Shown here: piece by piece, positions 1 through 9,539 of the stretch | How positions within the stretch are numbered: the first letter of the stretch is position 1 | Layout: the number at the start of each line of letters is the position of its first letter | Source: an uncultured Pelagibacteraceae bacterium | GTDB lineage: Bacteria > Pseudomonadota > Alphaproteobacteria > Pelagibacterales > Pelagibacteraceae | NCBI GenBank assembly: GCA_902542165.1 | Contig: CACBTF010000001.1 | Location: 57,837 to 121,836 of the forward strand | Length of the DNA: 64,000 nt | Direction: 5' to 3' | The notes under the pieces: generated by a model | The model's database searches: none | The model's input: only the letters and a program-made list of their open reading frames with translations | Told to the model about the DNA's origin: nothing | Made by a program: the position numbers and the translations under genes

Positions 1-1
1 A

Positions 2-232
2 AAAAACAGAGTTTTAAATAGAAAAGTAGACTCTAAAATAGATGTAACGATGTTTCATGGTCAAAAAGATGAAGTTGTCCCAGTTGGTTTCTCTAGATTA
101 GTATTAAAAGTTTTCAGTAAAGCTAAAAAGAAAGTTGTAATAATAAAAAATGGCGATCACAGTTTATCTAGTCAAAGGCCCTTAAGGAAAATAATTAAAG
201 AATTACAAGCTATTATTAAAAATATAATTTAA
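2..232 (+). CDS. alpha/beta hydrolase, C-terminal fragment (5' end outside window)
   Basis: Frame is open back to base 2 (KNRVLNRKVDSKIDVTMFHGQKDEVVP...GDHSL); DEVVP and GDH resemble the catalytic Asp/His motifs of alpha/beta hydrolases. Confidence 0.6.
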   Translation, partial: KNRVLNRKVDSKIDVTMFHGQKDEVVPVGFSRLVLKVFSKAKKKVVIIKNGDHSLSSQRPLRKIIKELQAIIKNII

Positions 233-1081
233 CCCTTCCTCATAAGTAGGATATTTTAAATCATATTTAAAAAAAGCTTTCATTTTTTTATTATCTACTT
301 TTTTTGAGTCTTTATAAAAGTTTTGTAACATTTCGCTTTCAAGTTCCTCAAGTTTTACTGAATTAGGTTTCTCTAGTTTTAGTAATTTTGCTCCGTAGGC
401 TGCTACCTCAATTTGTGAGGCAGGTTTATCATCACAAATATTATAAATTTCATTATTTTTAAAATTATCAAGAGACTTAAATAAAACGTTAGCTATATCA
501 TCAACATGAATTCTTGAAAAAAAGTGATTTTTTTTATCTACAATTTGAACTTTACCAGTTTTTAACCTTTTCAAAATATTAAACTCATTTGAATATATGC
601 CGGCTAATCTAAAAATTTGTATAGGATAATTCTTTTTATTCGATAAACTTTTCCAGTTTTTTTCTGCTTCCAATCTATTTAGCCCATTTTCTGACGTAGG
701 TTGAGTAGCGCTATCTTCGTTAACCCAATCACCTTTATGATCTCCATAAACACTAGTAGCTGATAAATATGTAATCCATTTACAATTTATGATTTCTTTT
801 AGATTTGTATCAAGGTAATTTGCTACAATATCTTTGCCATTAATAGGTGGAATAGAAACTAAAATATAATCTGCTTCCTCTATTTTTTTTTTAATAGAGT
901 TATCATACTTGTCGTCAGTAAATTGATATGAATTTATTTTAATATGATTAAACTCTATCTGATGAGTTTCCTGTCTAGAGGTAACACTTAAATCAAAGTC
1001 CTTTTTTTCATTAATTAACTTATTAATGAAACTTTCTGCGACTTGGCCAAAACCAAAGCAAAAGATCTTAGATTTGCTCAT
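203..1081 (-). CDS. NAD(P)-binding Rossmann / SDR-type epimerase-like protein
   Basis: N-terminal KIFCFGFGQVAESFINKL dinucleotide-binding motif, YLSATSVYGDHKGDWVNE, RLAGIYS. Confidence 0.75.
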   Translation of the reverse strand: MSKSKIFCFGFGQVAESFINKLINEKKDFDLSVTSRQETHQIEFNHIKINSYQFTDDKYDNSIKKKIEEADYILVSIPPINGKDIVANYLDTNLKEIINCKWITYLSATSVYGDHKGDWVNEDSATQPTSENGLNRLEAEKNWKSLSNKKNYPIQIFRLAGIYSNEFNILKRLKTGKVQIVDKKNHFFSRIHVDDIANVLFKSLDNFKNNEIYNICDDKPASQIEVAAYGAKLLKLEKPNSVKLEELESEMLQNFYKDSKKVDNKKMKAFFKYDLKYPTYEEGLNYIFNNSL

Positions 1082-4000
1082 TAACTTGCTTTCTTGGTAT
1101 GTGGTCTTAAACTAATAGGATTGTCTAATTTATCAAGCATTTCTATCGGGCAAATTTGTTTAAATTGCTTAAGTTCGTTATCAAAGTCATTTAATATTTT
1201 CTGAGCAATTTTTGAATTTGTTTCTTTAACAAAAATATTTAAACTTTCTTTCAAAAAGTTCTTCCAATAATCTGTTTCAACTTCTTGCCAAACTATTGAG
1301 GTTGGATTAACAAAATTTTCAAATGTATTATTATTATCATAAACAAATGCCATTCCACCCGTCATTCCTGCTCCAAAATTGTCACCAACTTCTCCTAGTA
1401 TTATAGCTGTTCCGCCTGTCATATACTCACATCCATGGGCTCCACATCCTTCGACGATTGAAAAGCTTCCAGAGTTTCTAACTGCGAATCTTTCTCCCGC
1501 TTGGCCAGATGCAAATAGTTTTCCTGAAGTTGCTCCATATAGAACGGTGTTTCCTATTATTGTATTTTCATTTGAAACTAATGAACTTTTTGGAGATGGA
1601 TAAACAACGATAGTCCCACCAGATAATCCTTTACCAACATAATCATTGCAGTCTCCTTCGACAATAAGTTTAATTCCTTTAGTTAAGAAAGCGCCAAGAG
1701 ATTGTCCCGCAGAACCCTCTAATTTGATATTAACAGTATTTTCCTCTAATTTATTGTTACCAAATTTTTTATAAATATGATGAGACAATCTTGTTCCTAC
1801 TGATCTTGAAGTGTTTTCTATCTCGTAATTAAATTTATTTTCTGAGTCTGTTTTAATCTTATCTTTTATCTCAGACCAAATCTTCTCATCAAGAGTATCT
1901 GGTACTTCATTTATATGTTTGTCTTTACAATATCTTAAATTTTCTCCTGGATCTGCTTGAACTAATAGTGGATTTAAATCTAAATCGTCTAAGTTAGATG
2001 CTCCTTTATTAATCTGTGTTAATAAATCTGTTCTTCCGATTATTTCATTAATTGACTTAAATCCAAGAGAGGCAAGAATTTCTCTTACTTCAGTTGCTGC
2101 AAATTTAAATAAATTTACAACTTTTTCTGGAGTGCCAGTAAATTTTTCCCTTAAAGCTTCATCTTGACTACAAACTCCAACTGGACATGTATTTGAATGA
2201 CATTGTCGTACCATTATGCATCCCATAGCAACTAAAGATGATGTTCCCATTCCATATTCTTCTGCACCCATCATTGCAGCCATTACAATATCTCGGCCAG
2301 TTTTTAATCCTCCGTCTGTTCTTAAAGTTACATTATGTCTTAAATTGTTAAGAGTAAGGATTTGATTAGCCTCTGTTAAACCCATCTCCCAAGGAATCCC
2401 TGCGTATTTAATACTAGTTTGAGGACTTGCTCCAGTTCCTCCTGAGTGACCTGAAATTAAAATAATATCTGCTTTAGCTTTCGCGACTCCTGCTGCTATT
2501 GTTCCGATACCAGTTGATGCAACTAATTTTACTCCAACTCTAGCTCCTGGATTGATCTGTTTTAAATCATAAATAAGTTGTGCTAAATCCTCTATTGAAT
2601 AAATATCATGATGCGGTGGCGGTGATATCAAAGTAACACCCGGTGTTGAGTGTCTTAACTTTGCTATTTCTTCTGTTACTTTAAAACCTGGCAGCTGTCC
2701 TCCTTCACCCGGTTTAGCTCCTTGAGCAATTTTTATCTCTATTTCATTAGCATTATTTAAATAATCTACGGTTACTCCAAATCTTGCAGAGGCAATTTGT
2801 TTTACCCTTGAGTTAGCGCTATCTCCGTTAGGAAGTGTATTAAACCTTTTAGCGTCCTCACCGCCTTCTCCACTACAAGAGGCGCCTTTAATTCTGTTCA
2901 TTCCTACAGCTAAAGTTTCGTGAGCCTCTTTTGATAATGCTCCATGAGACATGCTTCCACTACCAAATCTTTTCAAAATCTCCTCGATTGGCTCTACCTC
3001 ATTAATACTGATTGGTTTTCTCTGATTTTTAAATTCTAATAAGTCTCTTATATTAATTGGAGGCAAATTATGAATTCCAGTTGAATACTTTTTATATAAT
3101 TCGTATGAACCGCTACCAACAGCAGTTTGTAATAAATGAATTAGTTTTCCTTGATATTGATGATCTTCTCCACTTTTTCTATATCTATATAAACCGCCTA
3201 TAGGTAAAGTATATACATTTTTTGCATTAAATTTTTCATGAAGTTCTTTAATCTTTTTCTCAATTCCGATTATACCTATTCCTGAAATTCTTGAAGACAT
3301 ACCAGGAAAGTAATCTGAAACAATTGCTCTACTTAAACCTACTGCTTCAAAATTACATCCACCTCTGTATGAACTTATTACTGATATTCCCATCTTTGAC
3401 ATAATTTTTAAAAGTCCGGCATCAATCGATTTTTTATATTTACTAACACATGTTTGAAAATCCGATTTACCAAATAGTTTTTTTTCAAATCTTTGGTGGA
3501 TGCTATCTATTGCTAAATATGGATTTACTGTTGTAGCGCCAACTCCTATTAAAATTGCAAAGGAATGTGTGTCCATTGCATCAGAACATTCAACATTCAA
3601 AGAACAGTAACCTCGTAAACCATGTTTTACTAGGTGAGAGTGAACCGCTCCTACAGTTAATATACTTGGAATACTAGCTTTTTGAGCTGTAATATTTTTA
3701 TCAGATAATACTAAACAAGTACTTCCTTCTCTAACAGCTGTTTCTGCTTCTTCTCTAATTAATTCTATTCTATCTTTGAGAGATCCATCAATGTCAAAAG
3801 TGCAGTCAATTACTTTTACTTTTTTTGAAAAAAATTTTTTAAATTTCTTTAGTTGTGAGTTAGTTAGTATTGGGCTGTCTAAAACGTAAATATTTTCTTC
3901 GGTTAAATTATCAAAATCTAAAATATTGCCTAGATTTCCAAATCTTGTTTTTAAACTCATCACTTTATTTTCTCTGAGAGAATCTATTGGTGGATTGGTC

Positions 4001-5577
4001 ACTTGACTGAAATTTTGTCTAAAATAATGTGAGACGGGTCTAAAATGACTTGATAAAACTGCTACTGGTGTGTCGTCACCCATTGAGCCTGATGCTTCTT
4101 TACCCTCCTCGGCCATAGGATGGAGTATCAGCTCCAAATCCTCTATGCTTAGTCCTGACAAGTACTGTCTTTTTCTTAAGTCCTCACTTAAAAAGTTTGG
4201 CTTTTCATCTTCAGATGAAATTTTTTTTTCTAAATCAATAATTTGTTTACTATATTTTTTATAATCTTTAGCTAAAAGATCTTTTATTTCTTTATCTTTA
4301 AATAATTTTCCTTTTTTTAAATCGATTGCGATTATTTGACCGGGACCAAGTTTTCCTTTCTCAATGATATTTTCCTCTGGAATTTTTATCATTCCAGTTT
4401 CTGATCCTACAAAAAATAAATCATCAGAGGTAATTGAATATCTAAGAGGCCTTAATCCATTTCTATCAGATGAAGCCAATACCCACTTAGCATCAGTTGC
4501 ACAAATTGCAGCTGGGCCATCCCATGGTTCTATCGTACTATTTAGAAAATTAAATAAGTCTTGGTGATTTTTTGGAACTGTTTTGCTTCTCTTTGACCAG
4601 GAGTCTGGAATCATCATCAATTTAATTAATGGGGCTAATTTCCCTGAATGAGTTAAAAGTTCAAAAACATTATCAAGCGCGCCCGAGTCAGAGGAGCTTC
4701 TTATAACTGGCTTTAAATTTTTAACATTTTTAAAAAGTGGGCTAGACATGTCTTGTTCATGAATTTTCATCCAGTTAATATTTCCTTTTACTGTATTAAT
4801 CTCACCATTGTGTGCTAATGTTCTAAAAGGTTGTGCTAAATCCCAACTAGGAAAAGTATTTGTTGAATATCTTTGGTGAAAAATTGCAAATCTTGAGGTC
4901 AATTTTTCATCATTAAGATCTGGATAGAACTCCGATAACATTTCAGCTAAAAACATACCTTTATAAACAATAGATCTTGAACTGAAAGAACAGATGTAAA
5001 AATCTTTTATTTGTTTATCTCGTGCGTCTTTTTCAATTTTTTTTCTTGTTTCGAATAAATCTCTCTCGAGATCATTGGTTCGCAGTGTCTCATTTTTTTT
5101 AAACATTACTTGAGCAATTTCTGGGCGATTTTGCTCAGCTGTTTTGCCTAAAACGCTAGGATTGATTGGAACTTGTCTCCAGCCATAGATATAATAATTT
5201 TCTGCTAATAAAGCAGACTCAATTATTTCTCTACACTTTTCTTGTTCAGAATAATCTGTTCTTGGAAGAAAAACCATTCCAACACAAATTCTTTTGTTTT
5301 CATCAAGAGTATGTCCAGTTGACGAAATTTTTTCTTTAAAGAAATCGGGAGCAATTTCGATTTGAATTCCTGCTCCATCACCGGATTTTCCATCCGCATC
5401 CACAGCGCCTCTGTGCCATATAGCTTTTAACGCTTCGATACCGTACTCAACTATTTTTCTAGATTTTTTTCCATTTGTAGATGCAATTAAGCCCACACCG
5501 CATGCATCGTGTTCCATCTCTGAAGAGTAATTAAAACTTTTTTCTAAAATTTTTCTATTTTCTTTATAATTTTTCAT
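1081..5577 (-). CDS. gltB: glutamate synthase (NADPH) large subunit
   Basis: 1498 aa; HDACGVGLIAS glutaminase N-terminus, GEGGEDAKRF, GAKPGEGGQLPG, CPVGVCSQDEALR; adjacent to gltD. Confidence 0.97.
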   Translation of the reverse strand: MKNYKENRKILEKSFNYSSEMEHDACGVGLIASTNGKKSRKIVEYGIEALKAIWHRGAVDADGKSGDGAGIQIEIAPDFFKEKISSTGHTLDENKRICVGMVFLPRTDYSEQEKCREIIESALLAENYYIYGWRQVPINPSVLGKTAEQNRPEIAQVMFKKNETLRTNDLERDLFETRKKIEKDARDKQIKDFYICSFSSRSIVYKGMFLAEMLSEFYPDLNDEKLTSRFAIFHQRYSTNTFPSWDLAQPFRTLAHNGEINTVKGNINWMKIHEQDMSSPLFKNVKNLKPVIRSSSDSGALDNVFELLTHSGKLAPLIKLMMIPDSWSKRSKTVPKNHQDLFNFLNSTIEPWDGPAAICATDAKWVLASSDRNGLRPLRYSITSDDLFFVGSETGMIKIPEENIIEKGKLGPGQIIAIDLKKGKLFKDKEIKDLLAKDYKKYSKQIIDLEKKISSEDEKPNFLSEDLRKRQYLSGLSIEDLELILHPMAEEGKEASGSMGDDTPVAVLSSHFRPVSHYFRQNFSQVTNPPIDSLRENKVMSLKTRFGNLGNILDFDNLTEENIYVLDSPILTNSQLKKFKKFFSKKVKVIDCTFDIDGSLKDRIELIREEAETAVREGSTCLVLSDKNITAQKASIPSILTVGAVHSHLVKHGLRGYCSLNVECSDAMDTHSFAILIGVGATTVNPYLAIDSIHQRFEKKLFGKSDFQTCVSKYKKSIDAGLLKIMSKMGISVISSYRGGCNFEAVGLSRAIVSDYFPGMSSRISGIGIIGIEKKIKELHEKFNAKNVYTLPIGGLYRYRKSGEDHQYQGKLIHLLQTAVGSGSYELYKKYSTGIHNLPPINIRDLLEFKNQRKPISINEVEPIEEILKRFGSGSMSHGALSKEAHETLAVGMNRIKGASCSGEGGEDAKRFNTLPNGDSANSRVKQIASARFGVTVDYLNNANEIEIKIAQGAKPGEGGQLPGFKVTEEIAKLRHSTPGVTLISPPPHHDIYSIEDLAQLIYDLKQINPGARVGVKLVASTGIGTIAAGVAKAKADIILISGHSGGTGASPQTSIKYAGIPWEMGLTEANQILTLNNLRHNVTLRTDGGLKTGRDIVMAAMMGAEEYGMGTSSLVAMGCIMVRQCHSNTCPVGVCSQDEALREKFTGTPEKVVNLFKFAATEVREILASLGFKSINEIIGRTDLLTQINKGASNLDDLDLNPLLVQADPGENLRYCKDKHINEVPDTLDEKIWSEIKDKIKTDSENKFNYEIENTSRSVGTRLSHHIYKKFGNNKLEENTVNIKLEGSAGQSLGAFLTKGIKLIVEGDCNDYVGKGLSGGTIVVYPSPKSSLVSNENTIIGNTVLYGATSGKLFASGQAGERFAVRNSGSFSIVEGCGAHGCEYMTGGTAIILGEVGDNFGAGMTGGMAFVYDNNNTFENFVNPTSIVWQEVETDYWKNFLKESLNIFVKETNSKIAQKILNDFDNELKQFKQICPIEMLDKLDNPISLRPHTKKAS

Positions 5578-5582
5578 TAAAA

Positions 5583-7028
5583 TTATGCTGCTACTACTGA
5601 TTTGTTTTTATTTGCTTTCAATTGTAAATATTTTTCAATTTGAACAGCTGCATCTCTACCGTCTCTGATTGCCCAAACTACTAGTGATGCTCCTCTAACA
5701 ATATCTCCTGCTGCAAATACTCCGTCTAAATTAGTTTGCATTGATTTCAAATCAATTTTTAAAGTCCCCCATTGTGAAACAACTAATTCTTTAGCGTTAA
5801 ATAACTTTGGTAGGTTTTCAGGATCAAATCCTAAAGATTTGATTACAAGATCTGCCTGGATATTATATTCAGACCCCTTTTCAATTTCTGGTCTTCTCCT
5901 CCCTGATGAGTCAGGTTCACCTAACTTCATTTTATTAACTTCCACTGCTTCGACTTTCTTTGTTCCGATGAAACTTTTTGGACTTGTTAACCAAACAAAT
6001 TCTACCCCTTCTTCAATCGCATTTCCTACTTCTCTTGCAGATCCTGGCATATTTTCTCGATCGCGCCTATATAAGCATTTAACTGATTTTGCTTTTTGTC
6101 TTACTGATGTTCTTACACAGTCCATTGCTGTGTCGCCTCCACCAATGACAACAACATTTTTTCCTTCAGCATTTAATGTACCGTCGTCAAATAATTTAAC
6201 TTTGTCACCTAAACCTTTTCTGTTAGATGCAGTTAAAAAATCCATTGCAGGGAAAATATTTTGAAGGTTGTGACCAGGTATATTTATTTCTCTAGCTTTA
6301 TAAACTCCTGTAGAAATCAGTATTGCATCATGTTTTTCTTTTAGTTCATACAAAGTTTTGTCTTTTCCAACTTCAAAGTTTTGAACAAATTTAATTCCAG
6401 AGTCTTTAAGCAGTTTTGTTCTTCTTTCGACAACAAATTTTTCCAATTTGAAATTTGGAATGCCATAAATTAGGAGTCCACCTGGTCTATCGTATCTATC
6501 ATAAATGGTAACTTGATAACCTGATTTTCGGAGTTCTTCGGCACAAGCCATTCCAGCAGGTCCAGCTCCGATAATTCCAACAGATTGTTTTAATTCTCTT
6601 TTGACTTTAAAAGGTTTGACCCATCCTTTATCCCAGGCCGTGTCGGTTATATATTTTTCTATAGATCCAATTGTTACAGTTCCATGACCAGATTGTTCTA
6701 TTACACAATTCCCTTCGCAAAGCCTATCTTGTGGACAAATTCTTCCACACACCTCTGGCATATTGTTTGTGCTTTGAGATACTTCGTAAGCTTCTTTAAG
6801 ACGGCCCTCCGCAGTTAATTTAAGCCAATCTGGAATATTATTCCCTAGCGGGCAATGAATTTGACAAAAAGGTACTCCACACTGGGAACATCTACTGGAT
6901 TGTTCAGTAGCTTTATTGGTAATAAATTCTTTATAGATTTCATTAAAATCACCTTTTCTTTTATTTGTATTTCTTTTTTCAGGTGTCTCTTGTTTTACAT
7001 CTACAAACTTAAGCATCTTTTTAGTCAT
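5583..7028 (-). CDS. gltD: glutamate synthase small subunit
   Basis: 481 aa; CSQCGVPFCQIHCPLGNNIPDW, VGIIGAGPAGMACAEELR, VVVIGGGDTAMDCVRT. Confidence 0.96.
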   Translation of the reverse strand: MTKKMLKFVDVKQETPEKRNTNKRKGDFNEIYKEFITNKATEQSSRCSQCGVPFCQIHCPLGNNIPDWLKLTAEGRLKEAYEVSQSTNNMPEVCGRICPQDRLCEGNCVIEQSGHGTVTIGSIEKYITDTAWDKGWVKPFKVKRELKQSVGIIGAGPAGMACAEELRKSGYQVTIYDRYDRPGGLLIYGIPNFKLEKFVVERRTKLLKDSGIKFVQNFEVGKDKTLYELKEKHDAILISTGVYKAREINIPGHNLQNIFPAMDFLTASNRKGLGDKVKLFDDGTLNAEGKNVVVIGGGDTAMDCVRTSVRQKAKSVKCLYRRDRENMPGSAREVGNAIEEGVEFVWLTSPKSFIGTKKVEAVEVNKMKLGEPDSSGRRRPEIEKGSEYNIQADLVIKSLGFDPENLPKLFNAKELVVSQWGTLKIDLKSMQTNLDGVFAAGDIVRGASLVVWAIRDGRDAAVQIEKYLQLKANKNKSVVAA

Positions 7029-7128
7029 AACAGTGTTAATTAAGTTAAGTATTAACTGATTAACAGCTTTTAAAGGTCAATATTAGTTACCTATATATTA
7101 AAAACCTTTTAAATTTGGTGTCATTTTT

Positions 7129-7145
7129 TGCATACCTGATATGCA
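7129..7145. promoter_or_regulatory. 17-bp perfect dyad TGCATA-N5-TATGCA, candidate regulator site between gltD and uppP
   Basis: Read directly: TGCATACCTGATATGCA. Confidence 0.4.
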
Positions 7146-7192
7146 CTTATAATTGCCAATAAAAAAACAACCTTTAATTTTAACTTAAAATC

Positions 7193-7951
7193 GTGATCGA
7201 AATATTCATATTATCTATAGTTCAAGGTATTACAGAGTTTTTGCCTGTGAGCTCATCTTCACATTTAATTTTGATATCTGAATACTTAAAGTTTGAAAAT
7301 AAAAGTCTTTCAGTGGATGTGAGTTGTCACATCGGGTCATTTATTGCTGTATTAGTATACTTTTACAAAGACATTTTCAATTTTCTTGAAAATAAAGTTC
7401 TACTAACAAAAATATTTATTTCATCACTACCGGTAATGATTGTGGGTTTTTATTTAGCACAATCAGGTTTCATCAATCATATCAGAAATTTAGAAATAAT
7501 AGCTTGGTCCACTATCATATTTGGTATTTTATTGTACATAAGTGATAAGTTTGAAATAGAAAAAAATATTGATAAGAATTTTACTATTAAATCTGCAATA
7601 TTTATTGGAATATTTCAAATTTTATCATTAATACCAGGAGTAAGCAGATCTGGGATAGCTATTACAGCTGCTAGACTTCTTAATTTTAATAGAGTTGACT
7701 CTGCTAAATTATCTTTTTTACTATCAATTCCAATTTTGGGTGCTGTTTCGATTTTTGGTTTTAAAAACTTAATTTTTTCCAATGATGTAATTTTTACAAA
7801 ATTCAATTTAATTGCAATTTTTCTATCATTTCTTTGCTCACTAATAACAATAAAATATTTTTTATCCTACTTGAGAAAATTTAGTATGAACGCTTTCGTG
7901 TATTATAGAGTTATTTTAGGATTAATTCTTTTATTTTTTAATTATTTATAA
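7193..7951 (+). CDS. uppP: undecaprenyl-diphosphatase
   Basis: 252 aa, GTG start; QGITEFLPVSSSSHL and PGVSRSGIAITAARLL motifs of the BacA/UppP family. Confidence 0.95.
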   Translation: MIEIFILSIVQGITEFLPVSSSSHLILISEYLKFENKSLSVDVSCHIGSFIAVLVYFYKDIFNFLENKVLLTKIFISSLPVMIVGFYLAQSGFINHIRNLEIIAWSTIIFGILLYISDKFEIEKNIDKNFTIKSAIFIGIFQILSLIPGVSRSGIAITAARLLNFNRVDSAKLSFLLSIPILGAVSIFGFKNLIFSNDVIFTKFNLIAIFLSFLCSLITIKYFLSYLRKFSMNAFVYYRVILGLILLFFNYL

Positions 7952-8041
7952 AATTACGGTAAATCCTAATAAAATAGCTATAACGATTATGAAAAAAACT
8001 ATTACAGATTTTTGCAATGGTAAATTATCAAAAAATTTCAT
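7946..8041 (-). CDS. putative 31-aa single-pass membrane microprotein
   Basis: ATG at 8041; MKFFDNLPLQKSVIVFFIIVIAILLGFTVIL; lies downstream of tRNA-Arg on the same strand; below the ORF-track length cut-off. Confidence 0.45.
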   Translation of the reverse strand: MKFFDNLPLQKSVIVFFIIVIAILLGFTVIL

Positions 8042-8081
8042 ATTGTGAATTTAATGGTTTAACTCAATAAATCAATAAAAT

Positions 8082-8158
8082 TGGTGCGCCTGCTAGGATT
8101 TGAACCCAGAACCTCCTGGTCCGTAGCCAAGCGCTCTATCCAGTTGAGCTACAGGCGC
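8082..8158 (-). tRNA. tRNA-Arg(ACG), CCA encoded
   Basis: Reverse complement GCGCCTGTAGCTCAACTGGATAGAGCGCTTGGCTACGGACCAGGAGGTTCTGGGTTCAAATCCTAGCAGGCGCACCA folds as a cloverleaf; anticodon loop CTACGGA. Confidence 0.96.
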
Positions 8159-8217
8159 GATATTATTGTTTAATAAAAATAGATAACATATTAATATTAT
8201 AATTAAATAAAAATATT

Positions 8218-9507
8218 ATGCTTTCATTAAAAATAAATGAGTCTTATATCAAGAATTTTGTAAATTTTTTAATATGTTTGTTGCCAATAAGCTTCATTGC
8301 GGGAAATTTAATTATAAATTTAAATTTGACATTTATAATTATTTTCTCGTTTATATTCTACGGTAAAGAAATATTTCAAACAAAATTATTATTATTTGAT
8401 AAATTTTTAATTGCTATTTTTATTTTTGCATTTTTGACTTCTGTTATTAACACTATTGAATATAAAAATGATACCAATAATTCTTTAGAAACATTTACTT
8501 TAAATAAAACTTTATCTTTTTTAAGGTTTTTAGTTTTTTACTTCGTATTAAGATTTTTAATTGAAAATAAAATTTTTAATTTTAAAAATTTTTTTATTTC
8601 TACAACTGCTTGTTCAATATTTGTATCATTAGATTTAATATATCAACTCATTTTTGGCAAAGACATATTTGGATATGCCAACGAAACTTTCAGACTTACT
8701 GGTCCTTTTGGAGATGAACAAATAGCTGGTTCATATCTTCAACGGTTTTCAATTTTTTCATTTTTTTTAATAATCGTTTATTTTCCGAATTTATCTTTTA
8801 AAATAAAAATTGGACTATTTTCAATTCTTATAATTTTGTTTTTTTATTCAATGATTTTAGCTGCCAATAGAATGCCAATAGTACTTTTCTTACTATTTTG
8901 GATTTTTATATTTTTTTTCGAAAAAAAACTTAGAAAATTTTCATTTTTGTTAATCGGATCTTTGATTTTAATTTTTTATATTTTTTTTCAATTTAATCAT
9001 GAAGTAAATAATTATACTTTACATTTTTTTAATACATCAATTGGAATAATAATATCATTGCCAGATCTTCTATCTGGTAATGATATTACGGAGTTTTCAA
9101 ATACTTACATTAAAGAATTTTATTCAGGTTTAAGATCTTGGGAAGAGAATGTCTTTATTGGTGGTGGTATAAATTCATTTCATTATAATTGTGTAAAAAC
9201 CGTCAGTGCTTGTGCTAGCCATCCACATAATTACTATTTGGAGATATTATCTGAACTTGGACTAGTGGGTATGGCTCTTTGGCTTTTTGTATTCTTTAAC
9301 GTAATCTATGTCTCAATCGTTAAAAAATATTTTCTTAAATCTAATTTCTCTAATAACCATTTAATTACCCCTTTTGCTATTTTATTTATTGTTGAAATTT
9401 TCCCTTTTAAGACTACTGGAAGTTTTTTTACTACTGGAAATGCCACATTTATTTTTTTTATTTTAAGTGTGATAATTGCATTATCTAAAAAATCTCAATA
9501 CAATTAA
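8218..9507 (+). CDS. O-antigen ligase / Wzy-like polytopic membrane protein
   Basis: 429 aa, many TM segments; HPHNYYLEILSELGLVGMALW motif of the O-antigen ligase family. Confidence 0.8.
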   Translation: MLSLKINESYIKNFVNFLICLLPISFIAGNLIINLNLTFIIIFSFIFYGKEIFQTKLLLFDKFLIAIFIFAFLTSVINTIEYKNDTNNSLETFTLNKTLSFLRFLVFYFVLRFLIENKIFNFKNFFISTTACSIFVSLDLIYQLIFGKDIFGYANETFRLTGPFGDEQIAGSYLQRFSIFSFFLIIVYFPNLSFKIKIGLFSILIILFFYSMILAANRMPIVLFLLFWIFIFFFEKKLRKFSFLLIGSLILIFYIFFQFNHEVNNYTLHFFNTSIGIIISLPDLLSGNDITEFSNTYIKEFYSGLRSWEENVFIGGGINSFHYNCVKTVSACASHPHNYYLEILSELGLVGMALWLFVFFNVIYVSIVKKYFLKSNFSNNHLITPFAILFIVEIFPFKTTGSFFTTGNATFIFFILSVIIALSKKSQYN

Positions 9508-9539
9508 AATTAATTAAATTATTATATAAAAAAACACCT

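Noticed and set aside
1379-4567. Plus-strand ORFs 1379-1603, 4070-4264, 4364-4567
   Set aside because: Antisense to strongly conserved gltB; composition is a mirror of the real frame and there is no independent RBS or family signal.
5839-7043. Plus-strand ORFs 5839-6264 and 6855-7043
   Set aside because: Antisense to gltD; no family motif.
7142-7165. Sigma54-like TTGGCA...GTGCA on the minus strand upstream of gltD
   Set aside because: GG-to-GC spacing is 11 rather than 10, the CG of the -24 element is missing, and SAR11-type genomes are reported to lack rpoN.
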